Origin: Adenophora triphylla var. japonica
Lineage: Eukaryota; Streptophyta; Magnoliopsida; Asterales; Campanulaceae
Reading direction: 5' to 3'
Assembly: GCA_022495995.1 (NCBI GenBank)
Contig: JAFEMH010001243.1
Span: 372,001 to 436,000, forward strand
DNA: 64,000 bases
Below the pieces are notes generated by a model that was not told the DNA's origin, ran no database searches, and saw nothing but the letters and a program-made list of their open reading frames with translations. Below are positions 32,058-43,457 of the stretch, piece after piece (the stretch's first letter is position 1; each line of letters begins with the position of its first letter). A program made the translations under genes and the position numbers.

Positions 32058-32173
32058 GCGCCCATGAGAACGGACCTTTGATGATGATTTTCCCATGAGA
32101 ATGGGCTTTTTATGATGATCTGCCCATGAGAATGGGCTCTTGGTGATGATCTGCCCATGAGAATGGGCTCTTG
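32058..32173. repeat. Tandem hairpin repeat in the E2 3' region
   Basis: Four units of about 31 bp. The last two contain the perfect hairpin GCCCATGAGAATGGGC (32122-32137 and 32153-32168; 6-bp arms, GAGA loop); the first two are imperfect. Units are joined by TGATGATCT. Confidence 0.85.
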
Positions 32174-32399
32174 GAGATAATTCGCCGTGCGGAACAGGCT
32201 TTGATGTCGCTGAGACTGGTGAGCATTATTGCTTGGAGATTGGGGCAGCTGAAGCTCTTTCAAACAATGCTGATGAATTCGAAGATGACGAGACTGATGA
32301 AGATGATAAAGGCAGAATATGCCACCTGCAGGATTTGAAATCTTTGTCCAGGTTGTGATTTGAGGGGTAATCCCCATGATCAGATTATGATCACTTGAT

Positions 32400-32869
32400 T
32401 ATTGTACCCTGTGAGGGGAGGAAAGAGAAACACACACTCTAGGCACTTTATATTTTATTCATTTGATTATTGTTAATCTTATGCATTATTAAACTTGATG
32501 CACGAGTCCATCTCGGCTAGGGATGAAAATGGAGTGAGGATTTTTGCAAGGCTTGACAAGCGGATATGTAGGTAGCAATTATGCTATGTTGGATTTATAA
32601 TGGAATGACTGTGTATATATGATGATGTATGGGTTGAACCCTCTCCCATGAATTTGAGGAGTGTATGAGTGATGTATGACATGATGCAGCCTAGGCAAGT
32701 CGGGGACGCTCCCGGGAGTACAGATTGCAGCAGGTTGATTGTTGCTGAAAAGAATAAGGTGTGTCGCGTACCCGAGACGGCAAGCAGCAGAGAACGCGCA
32801 GAGAATGCCCTGGTTTTGATGAGATGACTAGGTGAAGCCCTAGTTGATAATGTAAAGCAAACCCGGAGG
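32400..32869. other. E2 interior, nothing recognised
   Basis: Non-coding by inspection; the minus-strand ORF 32584-32907 shows no known domain. Confidence 0.4.
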
Positions 32870-34880
32870 AAATCTGGTAAGGGGAGCCTGAGAGAACAGC
32901 TTAACAAAGCCCCAGCTTAGAGAGATTCAAAGCAGCCTTATTGCAGACAAAGTCATCACGTGGCCAAGGAGGCAAACCATCATTTCAGACCCTAGTCAAT
33001 CAGCCATTGGACAAGACTTAGAAATGTATACGTGCAGTGGCGCATCTTTTGAAAGGTGGGAATGAATCCCGAATTTGTGTAACACACTCGCTTTTGGGTT
33101 TGACTCTTTTGAGAGAGTATATGCATCACAAGGTGTGGAAAAGTGTATGGAAGCCCCTGCTTGACAGAAAAATTGTGTTTGGCTCTATCTTCCTATGATG
33201 TAGAAATAGAAGACTTGTCGAGACACTTGAAAACTTGTCTTATTCGTGATGATCACAAGGCTGCTAAAAACCCTTTATTGATGTTCGAGTTATTCAACCA
33301 CTAATCCTGATATGAACAAATATTTTGATTAATCACAAGGAGAAAACCAACTGATATCGAGAATCAAACTCCGAAAGATGGAAAGAGGATCTGTGTATAG
33401 GGATGGCCCTTGCTGAGACCGGATTTTCTTAGATTTGTTTGCAATTTCGACCGGACCAATTATGGTTGCCTACGTTCCCCTCCTTGGGAGGAGCTCAGGT
33501 CGCCGTAGTTCGGGCTTATCCCGATTGAAAGGAATGCGAAAATTCAAGATTTTGAGGACCTTTGAGGATTTTTCCTGAGAATTGGAGAATTGAAAAAACA
33601 TGTCCTCTTGGAGTGTCAATGAAAGACACGGATGCGCATCCCCAGTGGAGCATCCACGGGAAGTGTTTGCGGAGGAGAAATTAAATATGCTCACATGAAG
33701 TGTCGAATGAATGGATTGAATTTGCACACTCTTTGATTGATGATCTTAAACCGAGATGGATCGGGTTCCAACTTAATCAAGCAATGAAGAATTAATTTGA
33801 TTTAGATCTCGAAGAAATTAGAATGAAACTGCTATCTGGTAGGAACTGTAGCTGGGTTTCAGGGCTTCGATCGGCCATCGGGTGATTTGGAATATCATGA
33901 TCTCTTAGGATGAGAGGTCGGCTGGGCTTTTTGCTGACTGAACCTCTAAAGATGAGAGGTTGGATTTTAGGGATGTGTTTGGGATTTCTATGGCGAGGAA
34001 ATCGATTGCCTTTAAGAATGAGAGGTCAATTTTTGACTTTGGCTAAAGGCAAGGGTAATGGTAATGGGAATATCCTCTAAAAATGAGAGGATGGCTTGGG
34101 ATTGATTGTGGATGCTGGTGAGAGGAAGTCCAAGCTATCGAGAACTTTTGCGAGCTTGCGAGGATTTGGGCTCCTTTTTGAACATTGGAGAGCGTCTTGA
34201 GAAGTTGAGGACTTTTGCTGAATGGTGAGGATTTAAAATCTTTCTTTTGACAACTTGGAAGGCCTCTTGAGAAGTTGAGGACTTTTGCTGAACTGTGAGG
34301 ATTTAAAATCCATCTTTTGAGACTTTGGAAGGCCTCTTGAGGATTTGAGGATTATATCTGTCCTTCCTTCATGACTTGAGTATTTTTGCACCGTCGATTC
34401 CCGAAGCTAACTTCTTGGCATTGCTTGGACTTCTCTTAGCACGGAGCAAAGATGATGGCTAAACAGGGTTTCAAAACATGCCGATCTTGAAATGAAAGGG
34501 TATTGTTTAGTGAGGGTGAGGTAGTGGCTTCCCTAGGGTGAAAAGCTTCAACCGCAATCCCTACCGGATGATCTAAACGAGATTAAGTCTTCATTGCTTT
34601 CTTAAGCTTACTTGAGGAAGATTCATGTGAATTCATTGAGCAACGAACTGATGAGGATGATGAAAGAGATGTGAACATATGGGATGCGAGGTGGGGAGTT
34701 GATAAGCCCAAATTTGAGAAAGATATCAGTTGATTTTCTCACTCCGATCAATTTAAATATTAATCATTTCAATGAATTAGTAATTGAGCAGCACAAGTGA
34801 TCATTTAGAATAAAACCATTTCAATCAAGTGTAATGTGGGTATGCAAGTGATGTCTCGAGTCTAGCAAGAAGAGAATCAA
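32870..34880 (-). other. Non-coding block of E2 conserved in E1
   Basis: Counterpart of 1380-3420. Both contain, in order, the GACAAGACT...GTGTACGTGC/GTATACGTGC stretch, CATCACAAGGTGTGGAAAAG, the GGTTGCCTACGTTCCC / GGTCGCCGTAGTTCGGG station (33463-33515), the run of GATGAGAGGT words (33911 on), and the final ATTTTCTCACTCCGAT-to-CTCGAGTCTAGCAAGA stretch (34732-34871). Frames are not kept. Confidence 0.75.
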
Positions 34881-35010
34881 AGAATTTTATTACTGCAAAG
34901 CAAAAACTGGATCAACTTGGACTTGACAGACTCGATGCTCGAAAGGAACATTCTAGATCCTACGAAGACTGATTGACTTCTCCGTCTTTGGATGGGAGGG
35001 CCCCTTTGAA

Positions 35011-36845
35011 TCATGGAACAGGATTGGGGCGAGCTTTCTCGATCTTACCCTCATCAACAAGCTTCTGAATGAGCATCTTCAGGGGGATGCAATTATTGGT
35101 GACATGGCCAGGAAACTGATGGTAGCAGCAGTACTTGCTTGCGTCCAACTTTGGGTTGCGATTAATAGGACTGTAATTATCAAGGGGCTTGACCATTCCC
35201 GCCTTAACTAAGCCATTAAATGCCTCCTCAGTAGTCATGCCAAGATCGTCAAACTTCCATGGATGGCGAGGTTGAAATTTCCCACTGCTTGGACTAGTGC
35301 TTCCTCCCTGAAGGTTGTTGATACTATTGTCTTTTGGGACCAGAGAAACTGGATTAACCATCTTGTAATTATAACCCCTGACATTGTCGGCCTTGACATC
35401 TGGGGTAAGATTGAAGAGTCGATTCTCACTACGGGCTCACATGCCTACCATCTCCCTTAAATCGGGGTACTAACCCTTTCCAATAGCCTCGCGAAGAACC
35501 GGCTTCACACATGACAGAAAGATGTCCTTTTGGTCCTGCAAAGGGATTGGCTCAGAAATCTCATTCAGCTTAGCGTTCCACCTCTTGTAGAACTCGGTGA
35601 TTGATTCATCCTGTTTCTGAATTGTACCGACCAAGTCGTCTCTAGTTGTGCGCTATCAAGGTTCCCACGGTACTTTTCAAGAAAGGCCTCAGTGGTCTGA
35701 CTCCAAGTAGATCGAGCTTCTGGCTTAAGAGTTAGAAACCATGTCAAGGCAGGACCCTTGAGAGTGAGATGGAAATGTTGAGCCATAAACTCGGGTGTAC
35801 AACCCATTGCCCCCATGGTCATCACATATGTGTCCACATGAGTTTTCGGCATGCTGAGCCATCAAATTGCATTTTGGGCATCTTGAACTTATAAGGAAGA
35901 GACTTTACTTGTTTGTCCTGGATCAACAACTTTGAGTCCACTTGATCCTACAGTCAACTTGTCAATCTGCTGTTGCATTTGTTTTAACAACGCAGTCACC
36001 TCTGGGGTCATCCCTGGAAGCTGAGGAATAGAGGGAGCAGCAGTTGAAGAGGGCTCAGAACTGGCCAATTGGAATAAAGACGGCTGAGCTGACCCAGATG
36101 CTGGTGGTAGACTGAAAGATGCTGGAGCTGACAAATAATTAAACTGACCAGTTGGAGAATTCTGATTCTGCAGAAAAGCACTAGCGGGCAAGTAGGGAGC
36201 TGACTCTGGATGTTTCACAAGTGATGAGCCAAACCCAAAAGCCGAACCCATTAAAGGCCGAGACATATATCCCTGAGATTGAGGCTGGTTAGCAGGAAAC
36301 TGCAGAAATCCATCCTGGCTGAACTGATTCCCGGAGCAAGGATGCTGACTCTGATACTGGGAGTTACCCTGGAAGTGAGGACCATGAAACTAACCTTGCT
36401 GATACTGAGAACCCAGAAACAACAAGCCTTGACTTTTTGAAAGTTGGGACCCAAATTGGCTTAGAGGCACGGAAGCATTGGGGATTGGTGAGGAGGTCAA
36501 ATCATAGAAGATCGGCTGTGGTCCTCCGACTAAACCAAAACTTTTTTGAGAGCTTGACTGCACACCATGACTCGGACCTTGAATTGGATGAGATGTTGGA
36601 GCAAGGGGAGGAAGAGAGACATTTCTGGTCTCAACATCAAACTCGTTAGCATTAGTAATCTCCTCATAAGTCCCATCAGCACATCGGATCACAGCCATAC
36701 CATGGCTTCTCATTGCTTCTACGAACTTAGAGTGTGATGCCTCTTCTCTAGCTTTAGCGGCTTGAGCGAGTAACTGAGCCTCATGTTCTCTAACTAGAGC
36801 AGCTTTCATAGTAGCCCTCATCTCTTCCATAGACAGATCATGCAT
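35011..36845 (-). pseudogene. Ogre/Tat-type gag of E2, broken
   Basis: Reading from 36845, the N-terminal piece has an Ala/Glu-rich helix with EHEAQLLAQAAKAREEA and VEAMRSHGMA, shared with E1. A Gln/Pro/Ser-rich middle (36390-35889) follows. The capsid core at 35852-35565 has MPKTHVDTYVMTMGAMGC and LKGPALTWFL. The C-terminal piece (35361-35011) has the knuckle YCCYHQFPGHVTNNC followed by LKMLIQKLVDEGKI. Stops or frame changes lie near 36390, 35880 and 35600-35400. Length matches the E1 gag. No protease follows. Confidence 0.85.
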
Positions 36846-37092
36846 GCCTTGTTGACCCGTGGCAGATGAACCCCCAGATTGAGTAGCATACCCTTATCTG
36901 CACTAGACATCTCTGAAATTGTGGTTGCTTCAGGAATGCATACCAAACGAGACTCAGGAGCACGAATTTAACTTGCCGTAACTGGAGAGGAGAGAGCGTG
37001 TATAAGGCGGAGGATAGAGAACCTTGAGGAGGTATAGGAGAGGGAAGAATATGGAAGGAGATGGACTCATGCAACATCTTATTAAAGTTCAA

Positions 37093-38176
37093 GTAGAAAT
37101 CGGTGTCTTTTAAATCCTAGGAACGGTTGGAAAAGGGGAAGCCTTTATTCTAGCAAACTAGACCTTGGGGGGAACCTAGGGACGCACCATCCAAAAATAC
37201 ACCAAATGTATTGGTTAAAAATTAGTAATAGGCAATAATACCTAAATAAAACCGAAGCATTTATGGGACGGATGAGCAATCCCAATTTCTGGGGAAATTT
37301 GGGCAGCATAACGGGTATTCCTGAAAAATTCAAGGAAAAATCCGGCATGAGGTGCACGTTGACAAAACGACATGATCTCTTATTGGAACATGTCGTGGGA
37401 GCGACATGTTCTTACGCGAAACCATGTTGCAATGGCAACATGCCTACACGTGCTAGGTTTCGAAATAGGTACGAAAGTCTATGACTAATTTTGAAGCAAT
37501 TCATTTTAGTATATTTGAAAATGGCATGTCAAAAACCAACCGTTGGGTCAGCTCGAAAAAGTGTGGCTCCACCTATGATGCACTAGGGGAATAGGATTGA
37601 TTTCAGGCGCTCAAGCGTAGGCGACATACATCACCGTCCGCGATACCGTCAATCGCATCCGAGGGTTCTAGATCTATGTGACGTAGTGTGCGGATGACTA
37701 TGTTCCTTTATTTATGAAAATGAAAATAATTTTTTTGTTTTTTTTTAATTTGAAAAAGGGGATAAAAGGAAAAACACACACACACACCCCACAGAGATAC
37801 AATAATCAAATGATCATGGACTTGATCATGGGGATTGCCCACAATCACAACCTGGACAAAGGAAATCCAATCCTACAGAATGGCAACTTCTGTCGCACTA
37901 CACAGGACTGAAATGGAAAGTTCTGTCACGTGACAGAAGGAGCCATTTCCAAAATCTGAACAAAAGAAACAAATCCAGTCCCAGCCTCCAAGCCTAATGC
38001 AATAGCTCAACAATCAAGCCCCAGCATAACAAACAGGAAGCAAGGAAGGGGAGGGAAGCCACAAAGCATTAATATGCACATATCACATAGCATCACACAC
38101 AATGCACACACAAATGAATGAGAAGGACGTTGAACATGAATGAAAGTTTGACCCACTTTTGAAAACAGGTTTCAAG
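37093..38176 (-). other. Leader of E2 with several perfect hairpins
   Basis: Hairpins: AACATGTCG / CGACATGTT (37387-37410), CATGTTGC / GCAACATG (37423-37442), and the perfect palindrome TTCTGTCACGTGACAGAA (37921-37938) inside outer arms GAAATGG / CCATTTC (37910-37949). A poly-T tract (37731-37747) and a CA tract (37774-37788) are also present. No coding capacity is visible. Confidence 0.75.
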
Positions 38177-38194
38177 TCCCCAACGGAGTCGCCA
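38177..38194 (-). other. PBS of E2, tRNA-Arg
   Basis: The plus strand reads TCCCCAACGGAGTCGCCA, one base different from the E1 PBS, one base from the LTR end. Confidence 0.85.
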
Positions 38195-38195
38195 C

Positions 38196-39593
38196 TGAAT
38201 GTGCGCTAGCCGAAAAATTAATATTTCGAAAATGGGAGTCGCCACGCCGTTTTAAAGGAAACATTGAAAACCTTTTTGAAAAGAGAATTTGGGTTCGGGG
38301 GTCAGATAACTTGTTGGGAAGAACCTAGAGTTCACCCAACATGCCTCGTAAAACGAGTCTTTCAATGTTCAACATCCAAAACATCCAAACGTGTGTGCAA
38401 ATTGTGCGAGACGAAAATATGTGATAAATGCATATTAATGCTTTGTTTTATTGATCAACTGAGGGAAGATACATCTTGTGAACCATTTGATAAGGGAGGC
38501 CACATCCCAATTACATTGCTGAGAACAGGTTACAATTGGAAAATGACTTCTGCAGAAGGGCAACTTGTGTCGCGTGACACAGGATCTGCTTTGCAGGTTG
38601 TGTCGCGTGACACAAGTTGTCATATGCAGAAGCCTTACAAAATTAAGCATAGAATGAGCTGAGATCGATCCAAATCTGAATACATCAACAATTTAGCTCA
38701 GCCAGCACATGAATCACCCTCAGATCGATAAAGGGAGTGTGGATATGGGGAGATCCACACTCCCTTGATGAACAAGCCAAAAATTACATTCAAATCACAT
38801 CATAAGCATGAATAATACCAAGCACAACAACTTAAACAGAGAGATGGCGATTGCCACTTGATAATTAAAGCAGATGGAGCTTAATTATCAAGTGGATGAA
38901 TAGAAATTGAAATGAAATATGCAAAGTAGCAAATATGAGAGAGAAAGAGTAAAGGAATTCGTTACCCTTATGGTCCTCAACCTCTACACCGAGTTAGGTG
39001 TAGAGACCTTCAATTCAGCTGCTTGAATGTGGATTTGAGCACAGATGGAGTGCTGATCTTCAGATCTTCAATGGTATGTGGAGTATGAAGGTAGATGGGT
39101 GAATTGGATGAGAGAGAGGGATTGAATTGAGAGGATTGGTGTTTGTTTGTGTGGAAGGAAGAGAGAGAGAGACAAGTTTCTGAGGGAATTTTGGCAGGGT
39201 GACAGTAGGGAGTGAAAAAGGGATCCAGATATGAGAGGGGTAGGGTCTTATTTATAGGTTGCTGATGATGGGTGAGTTGTGTCGCACGACTTTCTGCTTC
39301 CATTTTCCATGGCTCGAGATGTCGCACGACTATGCAAGCCAATAACCGTTTCTGACGCCAAAACCTGGTTCAGGAACATTCCAAGCTAATTCCCAATAGG
39401 TCCAAACCGAATAATACATTATAGGTCCGTTTGCCTGAGAAAAATATTTAAAAGTACTTCCTTCGCAAGAAACTTATAAAAAGTTTTCAAAAGTCTCGAA
39501 ATGGACCAGAAATTTACCAAAACGCCCCTAATGCAATTTTATCATATTAAAATGCAACTATAAAAGGTCGCAAATTGGATTGACGTACTTACA
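38196..39593 (-). repeat. 5' LTR of E2
   Basis: 1398 bp, element-strand start TGTAAG (39593), near-identical to 30069-31465. The TATA box is at 39249-39258. The inverted-repeat pair is at 38561-38619. Confidence 0.95.
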
Positions 39594-39598
39594 GTTTG

Positions 39599-40600
39599 TG
39601 CCCGCGAATATTTGAGGTGGGCCAAGGGAAGGAAAACCAAGGCCAAAGAGAATGTGTCCACCTCAAATCCCATGTAATTGGGAGCAACGGTCGGGCTAAC
39701 GACCTTAACCGAATGCGCTTATTGGGAGGCAACCCATGTAGGTATGTTTTATTTGCTTTATTTATTTGCTTTGTTGTGTCATATCGTCCTTTGAACCCAA
39801 TGCATGTTTTTGTTCTCTTTTCTATAAGAACATAGTATGTTTTGAGTTTGGGGATAGATATCTCTCCGAGTTTGTGGGTTTATAGGGGAGTGTATATAGT
39901 GTCACCCTAAAAAAAAATAGAAAAAAATTAAAAATTTTGTTCTTTTTATATTTTGGGTTGTTGGCTAAAGTCGATGATGATTTGAGAGTGCTTTAATTTT
40001 AAAATCTTAAGTATTGTTGTCAATATGGGGTTATAAGTGCATTGATACATGTAAAGTATGATTGCTCCACCTTTCACTTTCTTGCTATTTTTCTTGATCA
40101 TTGTTATCAATTTAGGAGACCTTTATAGGATCACTTTGATATTCTCAGGGTCCCTAGAACATATTTGCATGTCTGTCAATAACACATCAATTAGCCTATT
40201 CGGGAAGTGATATTTGGCTATTTTCTTTGAACCCTATTTGCGAGCCTTTAACTTTCTCGTCACTCTTAAAAAACTTCGCTAGAACCCCTTTTGAGCTTAA
40301 AAAAAATGGAATCTCTCACAAAGTGAGAGGTTATTTTAGACCACCATTCGCCTTCATTTGTACCCTCATTATCCTACCCTTTAATTTATACACTTTTTTT
40401 CTCACATTTTCAAGAAAGTGAAACTAGGGAATGTTTGGGTGAAGTTTGGAAAATCAAGGGTGAAAAGTGGTCATAAAAAGAAAGAAAAGCGTCATGTTAT
40501 GTAATGAAAAGAGGGGCTTGAGCAAAAGAATTGAGTGCACATTTTTCGTGATAGTGCAAATTTAAAAAAAAAAATTGAAAAAAAAAGCCTTGCCCTCTCA
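39599..40600 (+). other. 3' region and 3' UTR of E6 (Athila)
   Basis: It continues E6 after E2. The motif TTGGGAGGCAACCCATG at 39721 and ATTTTAGACCACCATTCGCC near 40333 are typical of the Athila region after pol. ORFs here are short and show no domain. Confidence 0.7.
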
Positions 40601-40604
40601 AGTG

Positions 40605-41900
40605 TGATTTTAGTTAATGTAAAAAGTAACATAGGGTTTGATTTTGGTTTTTTAAACAATAATAACAAAGAAATTAAACTAATGGAAATAAAACAGATAA
40701 TGAGATCAAGATTGACAAGGATTCACGGATTTGGTTTCACAACTATCTCCTTCCTATGTTGATTTATAAAAACAATTACTAATCTTGTTCAAGAAATCGT
40801 TCACTTTAAAAAGGGTTAGGACGGTTAGATGGTCAGGTTACAACCCTATTATTACTTCGATGTGATGTTTTTGCAAAGTCTACAAAACATACAAGTAATA
40901 CATTAAAAACCAAGGAGCAATTGATTTTAGATCCTTTTAATTTCCGCAAGGTCTTCAATTAGATCTATCCAATGGAATCTAGGTCAATGCAAAAACTATC
41001 CACGCAAGTGTAATAATTTAAACCCTAATAATTTAAAGACCAGCAATATCAATCAATAATGTTGAAGTCTAAAAATGAATTAAGCAAATTTCATTGAACA
41101 AAAACAAGAAAAGTGTGGGAAGAATTAAAACATTGCTAGCATAGAAATTTAATAGTCGCTACATCCAATCCGCGAAAAAGGAATTTAGCTACTCATACCC
41201 ATAGCATAGCAATAGATATAAGAGATAAAATTAAAAACATAAAACCTGGATTGATTGATAAAAAGTAAACAAAATCCTTGAATCTTGATTACAACCTTGA
41301 AACCTAGAATAAAAAGACTCTAAAAAGGGTGATGGCTTTACATATTTATATTAAGGCAAAAGGGGGGTGAAAATTAGAAAAAATGGGTAGAATCCTCCTT
41401 GCAAAAGGAAATTGAAAATCTGATTTATGGGGGCTGGGCGGTCGCCCACTTTGATTATGGACGGCCGCCCAATTGTACAGAAAGTATACGGCTTTGAAAA
41501 TTCATTTTGCGCGGTCGCCCAAGATCTATCAACGGTCGCCCAAGTCAAAGTCAACAGCCTATGGTGTTCCTCGGCCAGCATTGCATTGGCCGGCCACCCT
41601 TCAGCCTTGGCCCCATTTTCCTTCCTTGGATTCGTTTCGCAAGTGCGCAGTTGCACTTTGTTCACTATATTTTTCTCTTTTACACTTTGGTCCTTGAACT
41701 TTTCAGAATTTTACTATGGCCCCTGAACTTTATAATATGAGATTCCTCCCCAATTTTTCATAATTGCAGTTTGGTCCCTGAATTTCCAAAATAAGCTCAT
41801 ATCCTTCGTTTTCTCTGTAATTGCGTTTCAACCCCTGTACTTTCAAAACACTATAAAATACATTAAATTCTCAAGGTTTCGAGCATCAGATAAGCTAGGA
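40605..41900 (-). repeat. E7: inverted, truncated Athila-like LTR
   Basis: On the minus strand the stretch GTTACTTTTTACATTAACTA (near 40612-40631) matches the U5 of E6 at 27206-27225 in opposite orientation. A TATA-like TTAATATAAATATG lies at 41341-41354 (minus strand), and GGGTATGAGTAGCTAAATTC (near 41190) resembles Athila LTRs. GC-rich inverted repeats occur upstream of the TATA box (41436-41550). The U5 end is missing where it meets the plus-strand E6 3' UTR. The outer limit near 41900 is a guess. Confidence 0.5.
41436..41550. repeat. GCGGTCGCCC inverted-repeat cluster in E7
   Basis: GGGCGGTCGCCC (41436-41447), ACGGCCGCCC (41461), GCGGTCGCCC (41511) and ACGGTCGCCC (41532) repeat with a spacer including TGTACAGAAA. 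It is the same word set as in the E4 LTR. Confidence 0.85.
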
Positions 41901-42405
41901 ACATATCTTTTGAATTGGTAAAACCACATCCATCAGATGTGCAGTTGGAGCCCACAAAACAGACCGAGGTTTAAACCTCAAAGTCTAAAATAAGCCACAA
42001 AGAACTATGATCATAGTGAAAAAGGTTAACTCACGTGATTAAAACTTAAAGGGTTTTTTAATGAGTTACTAACTCATAAACGCGGCCTACAAACCAATAA
42101 AGGTAGTACATTGCCCACAGCCAAAGCATTGAGTATAAATGATCATTCACAAGTCATACAAGCCTAAACAGGAAAAGAAAGAATACAAATTTTCCAAGTT
42201 TTTATAAAGAAAGTATTTAAATATTGCAAAAACTCAAAAGCTAAAGACAAGGGTAGGAATGGATCAAAGATCTTTTCATTAATTGATAAAGAAATTACAA
42301 AAACCTACATCTATTACATAAACCTATCTCTACACAGTTGGGGGAGTAGGCTCTTGAGTTGCTTGAGCATCTGGGATAGGATCTGGAGTAGGATAAGGGA
42401 GAGTA

Positions 42406-42792
42406 TCAATTGAAGGGTTGTCTTGAGCTGGAGCAGTTGTTTGACTGCGTCATAAATAGCTCACTGACCGCAGGCCCATTGGAAAATAGGCAAGCAGGAG
42501 CGACTTTTTGGGATAGCTTTTCCTCACCCCACCTTGGCGTATTAAGCTCATCCTTTAGGCTGGGGGCGGTGATCGCGGCAACAGGAGGCAAGGTTGATGC
42601 TACTGCTGCATTCAAATTATCTATATCTTCCTGAGCCAGAGGGACCAGTGCATGCCCGGGCAGGCACTCCAAATCAATGGCGATCAAAGAGCCAATTATG
42701 GCTGGTTGTACCATAGAAAATTTGTCCGTAGCAGAAAAGTTCCTTAGTTGGGTCTTGCTAGCAGCATCAAACTGCGAAGAGCACTCCGCCAA
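42406..42792 (-). CDS. Unrecognised ORF fragment
   Basis: A 128-residue open frame with no domain I recognise. It begins at an internal position (its frame is open further upstream to about 42830) and ends at a stop at 42406. It contains TQLRNFSATDKF and a Pro/Ala-rich stretch. Its position upstream (minus strand) of the E7 LTR suggests it could be part of the interior of that element, but this is inference. It could also be chance. Confidence 0.3.
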   Translation of the reverse strand: MAECSSQFDAASKTQLRNFSATDKFSMVQPAIIGSLIAIDLECLPGHALVPLAQEDIDNLNAAVASTLPPVAAITAPSLKDELNTPRWGEEKLSQKVAPACLFSNGPAVSELFMTQSNNCSSSRQPFN

Positions 42793-42885
42793 GTTTTCAT
42801 CCTTGTACTCTTGGGATTTATTGTACTATTCAACAGCTTCCTTGCGAGGAGCGGCAAGCTGGGCATATTTCTCTAGTTGGAACTT

Positions 42886-43278
42886 TCACAATTTTCAACA
42901 TTGTGCTCACTCCATTAATATATTCGCTAAAAACCTTTAAAAAAATTAGTCACGTGACTTAACGTAAACAATGTTCATTAAGTTTTCAATCAATTTGTTA
43001 ACATTGTTGACATGTATGATGAAGAGTACAATTTTTTTAATGTAAATGTCATTACACATAGTTTATAAGAAATATTACAAACTAATTCTCCCAAAAAACC
43101 ATTTACCCTAAGTCGTATTTAACAAAACTAGTCGTGTGAGGTCATGTGCCTAAATTTCGTTAAATTTTAATCGAATTTGTTAACGGAGTGAGCACATTTT
43201 GAAAAATGTAAATGTTCAATGAGAATATTTTGAAAAAAAAAAATAGTTCAATAAGAAAATTTTGAAAAAAGTTATACT
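42886..43278. mobile_element. Candidate MULE-like MITE
   Basis: The left end TTTTCAACATTGTGCTCACTC (42892 on) pairs with the right-end inverse TTTTTCAAAATGTGCTCACTC (43212 back), and pairing continues to about ATTCG on the inside. AT-rich non-coding interior. The outer termini are approximate and no TSD was fixed. Confidence 0.5.
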
Positions 43279-43457
43279 TCAGTTCAGTGATGAAAATATA
43301 ATTTTTGCCTTTAAATTAAAATAAAAAGCGAGACAATGTTGTGGGATTGGAGGAGCATTTCTAAAGAAACTAGGCAATCTTTTTGGGACCGGAGGATGGT
43401 ATGAAAGATAAGGAATAGTAAGTTGAAATGGTGTGTTGTTGAAATGGTGGGTAGGTA

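Larger units (their letters stand above)
30069..39593 (-). mobile_element. E2: complete Ogre/Tat-like gag-only LTR retrotransposon
   Basis: Both LTRs are present (30069-31465, 38196-39593) and the insertion is flanked by a perfect 5-bp TSD GTTTG (30064-30068 and 39594-39598). The element is 9525 bp. Read on the minus strand: 5' LTR, tRNA-Arg PBS, hairpin-rich leader, gag (36845-35011), a long non-coding block, minisatellites and 3' LTR. No protease, RT or integrase motif occurs in the 6.7-kb interior. It interrupts E6. LTRs differ by a few percent by eye, so insertion is not very recent. Confidence 0.95.
27196..40600 (+). mobile_element. E6: Athila-type non-autonomous element, interrupted by E2
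   Basis: It shows an LTR end (27196-27337), a tRNA-Asp PBS (27344-27361), Athila-type gag, an Athila-type protease, a short Lys-rich tail, then after E2 (30069-39593) the Athila 3' region. That region carries TTGGGAGGCAACCCATG at 39721 and a long 3' UTR with ATTTTAGACCACCATTCGCC near 40333. No RT, RNase H or integrase sequence exists on either side of E2, so pol after protease was already missing. The 3' LTR in normal orientation was not found. Confidence 0.75.
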
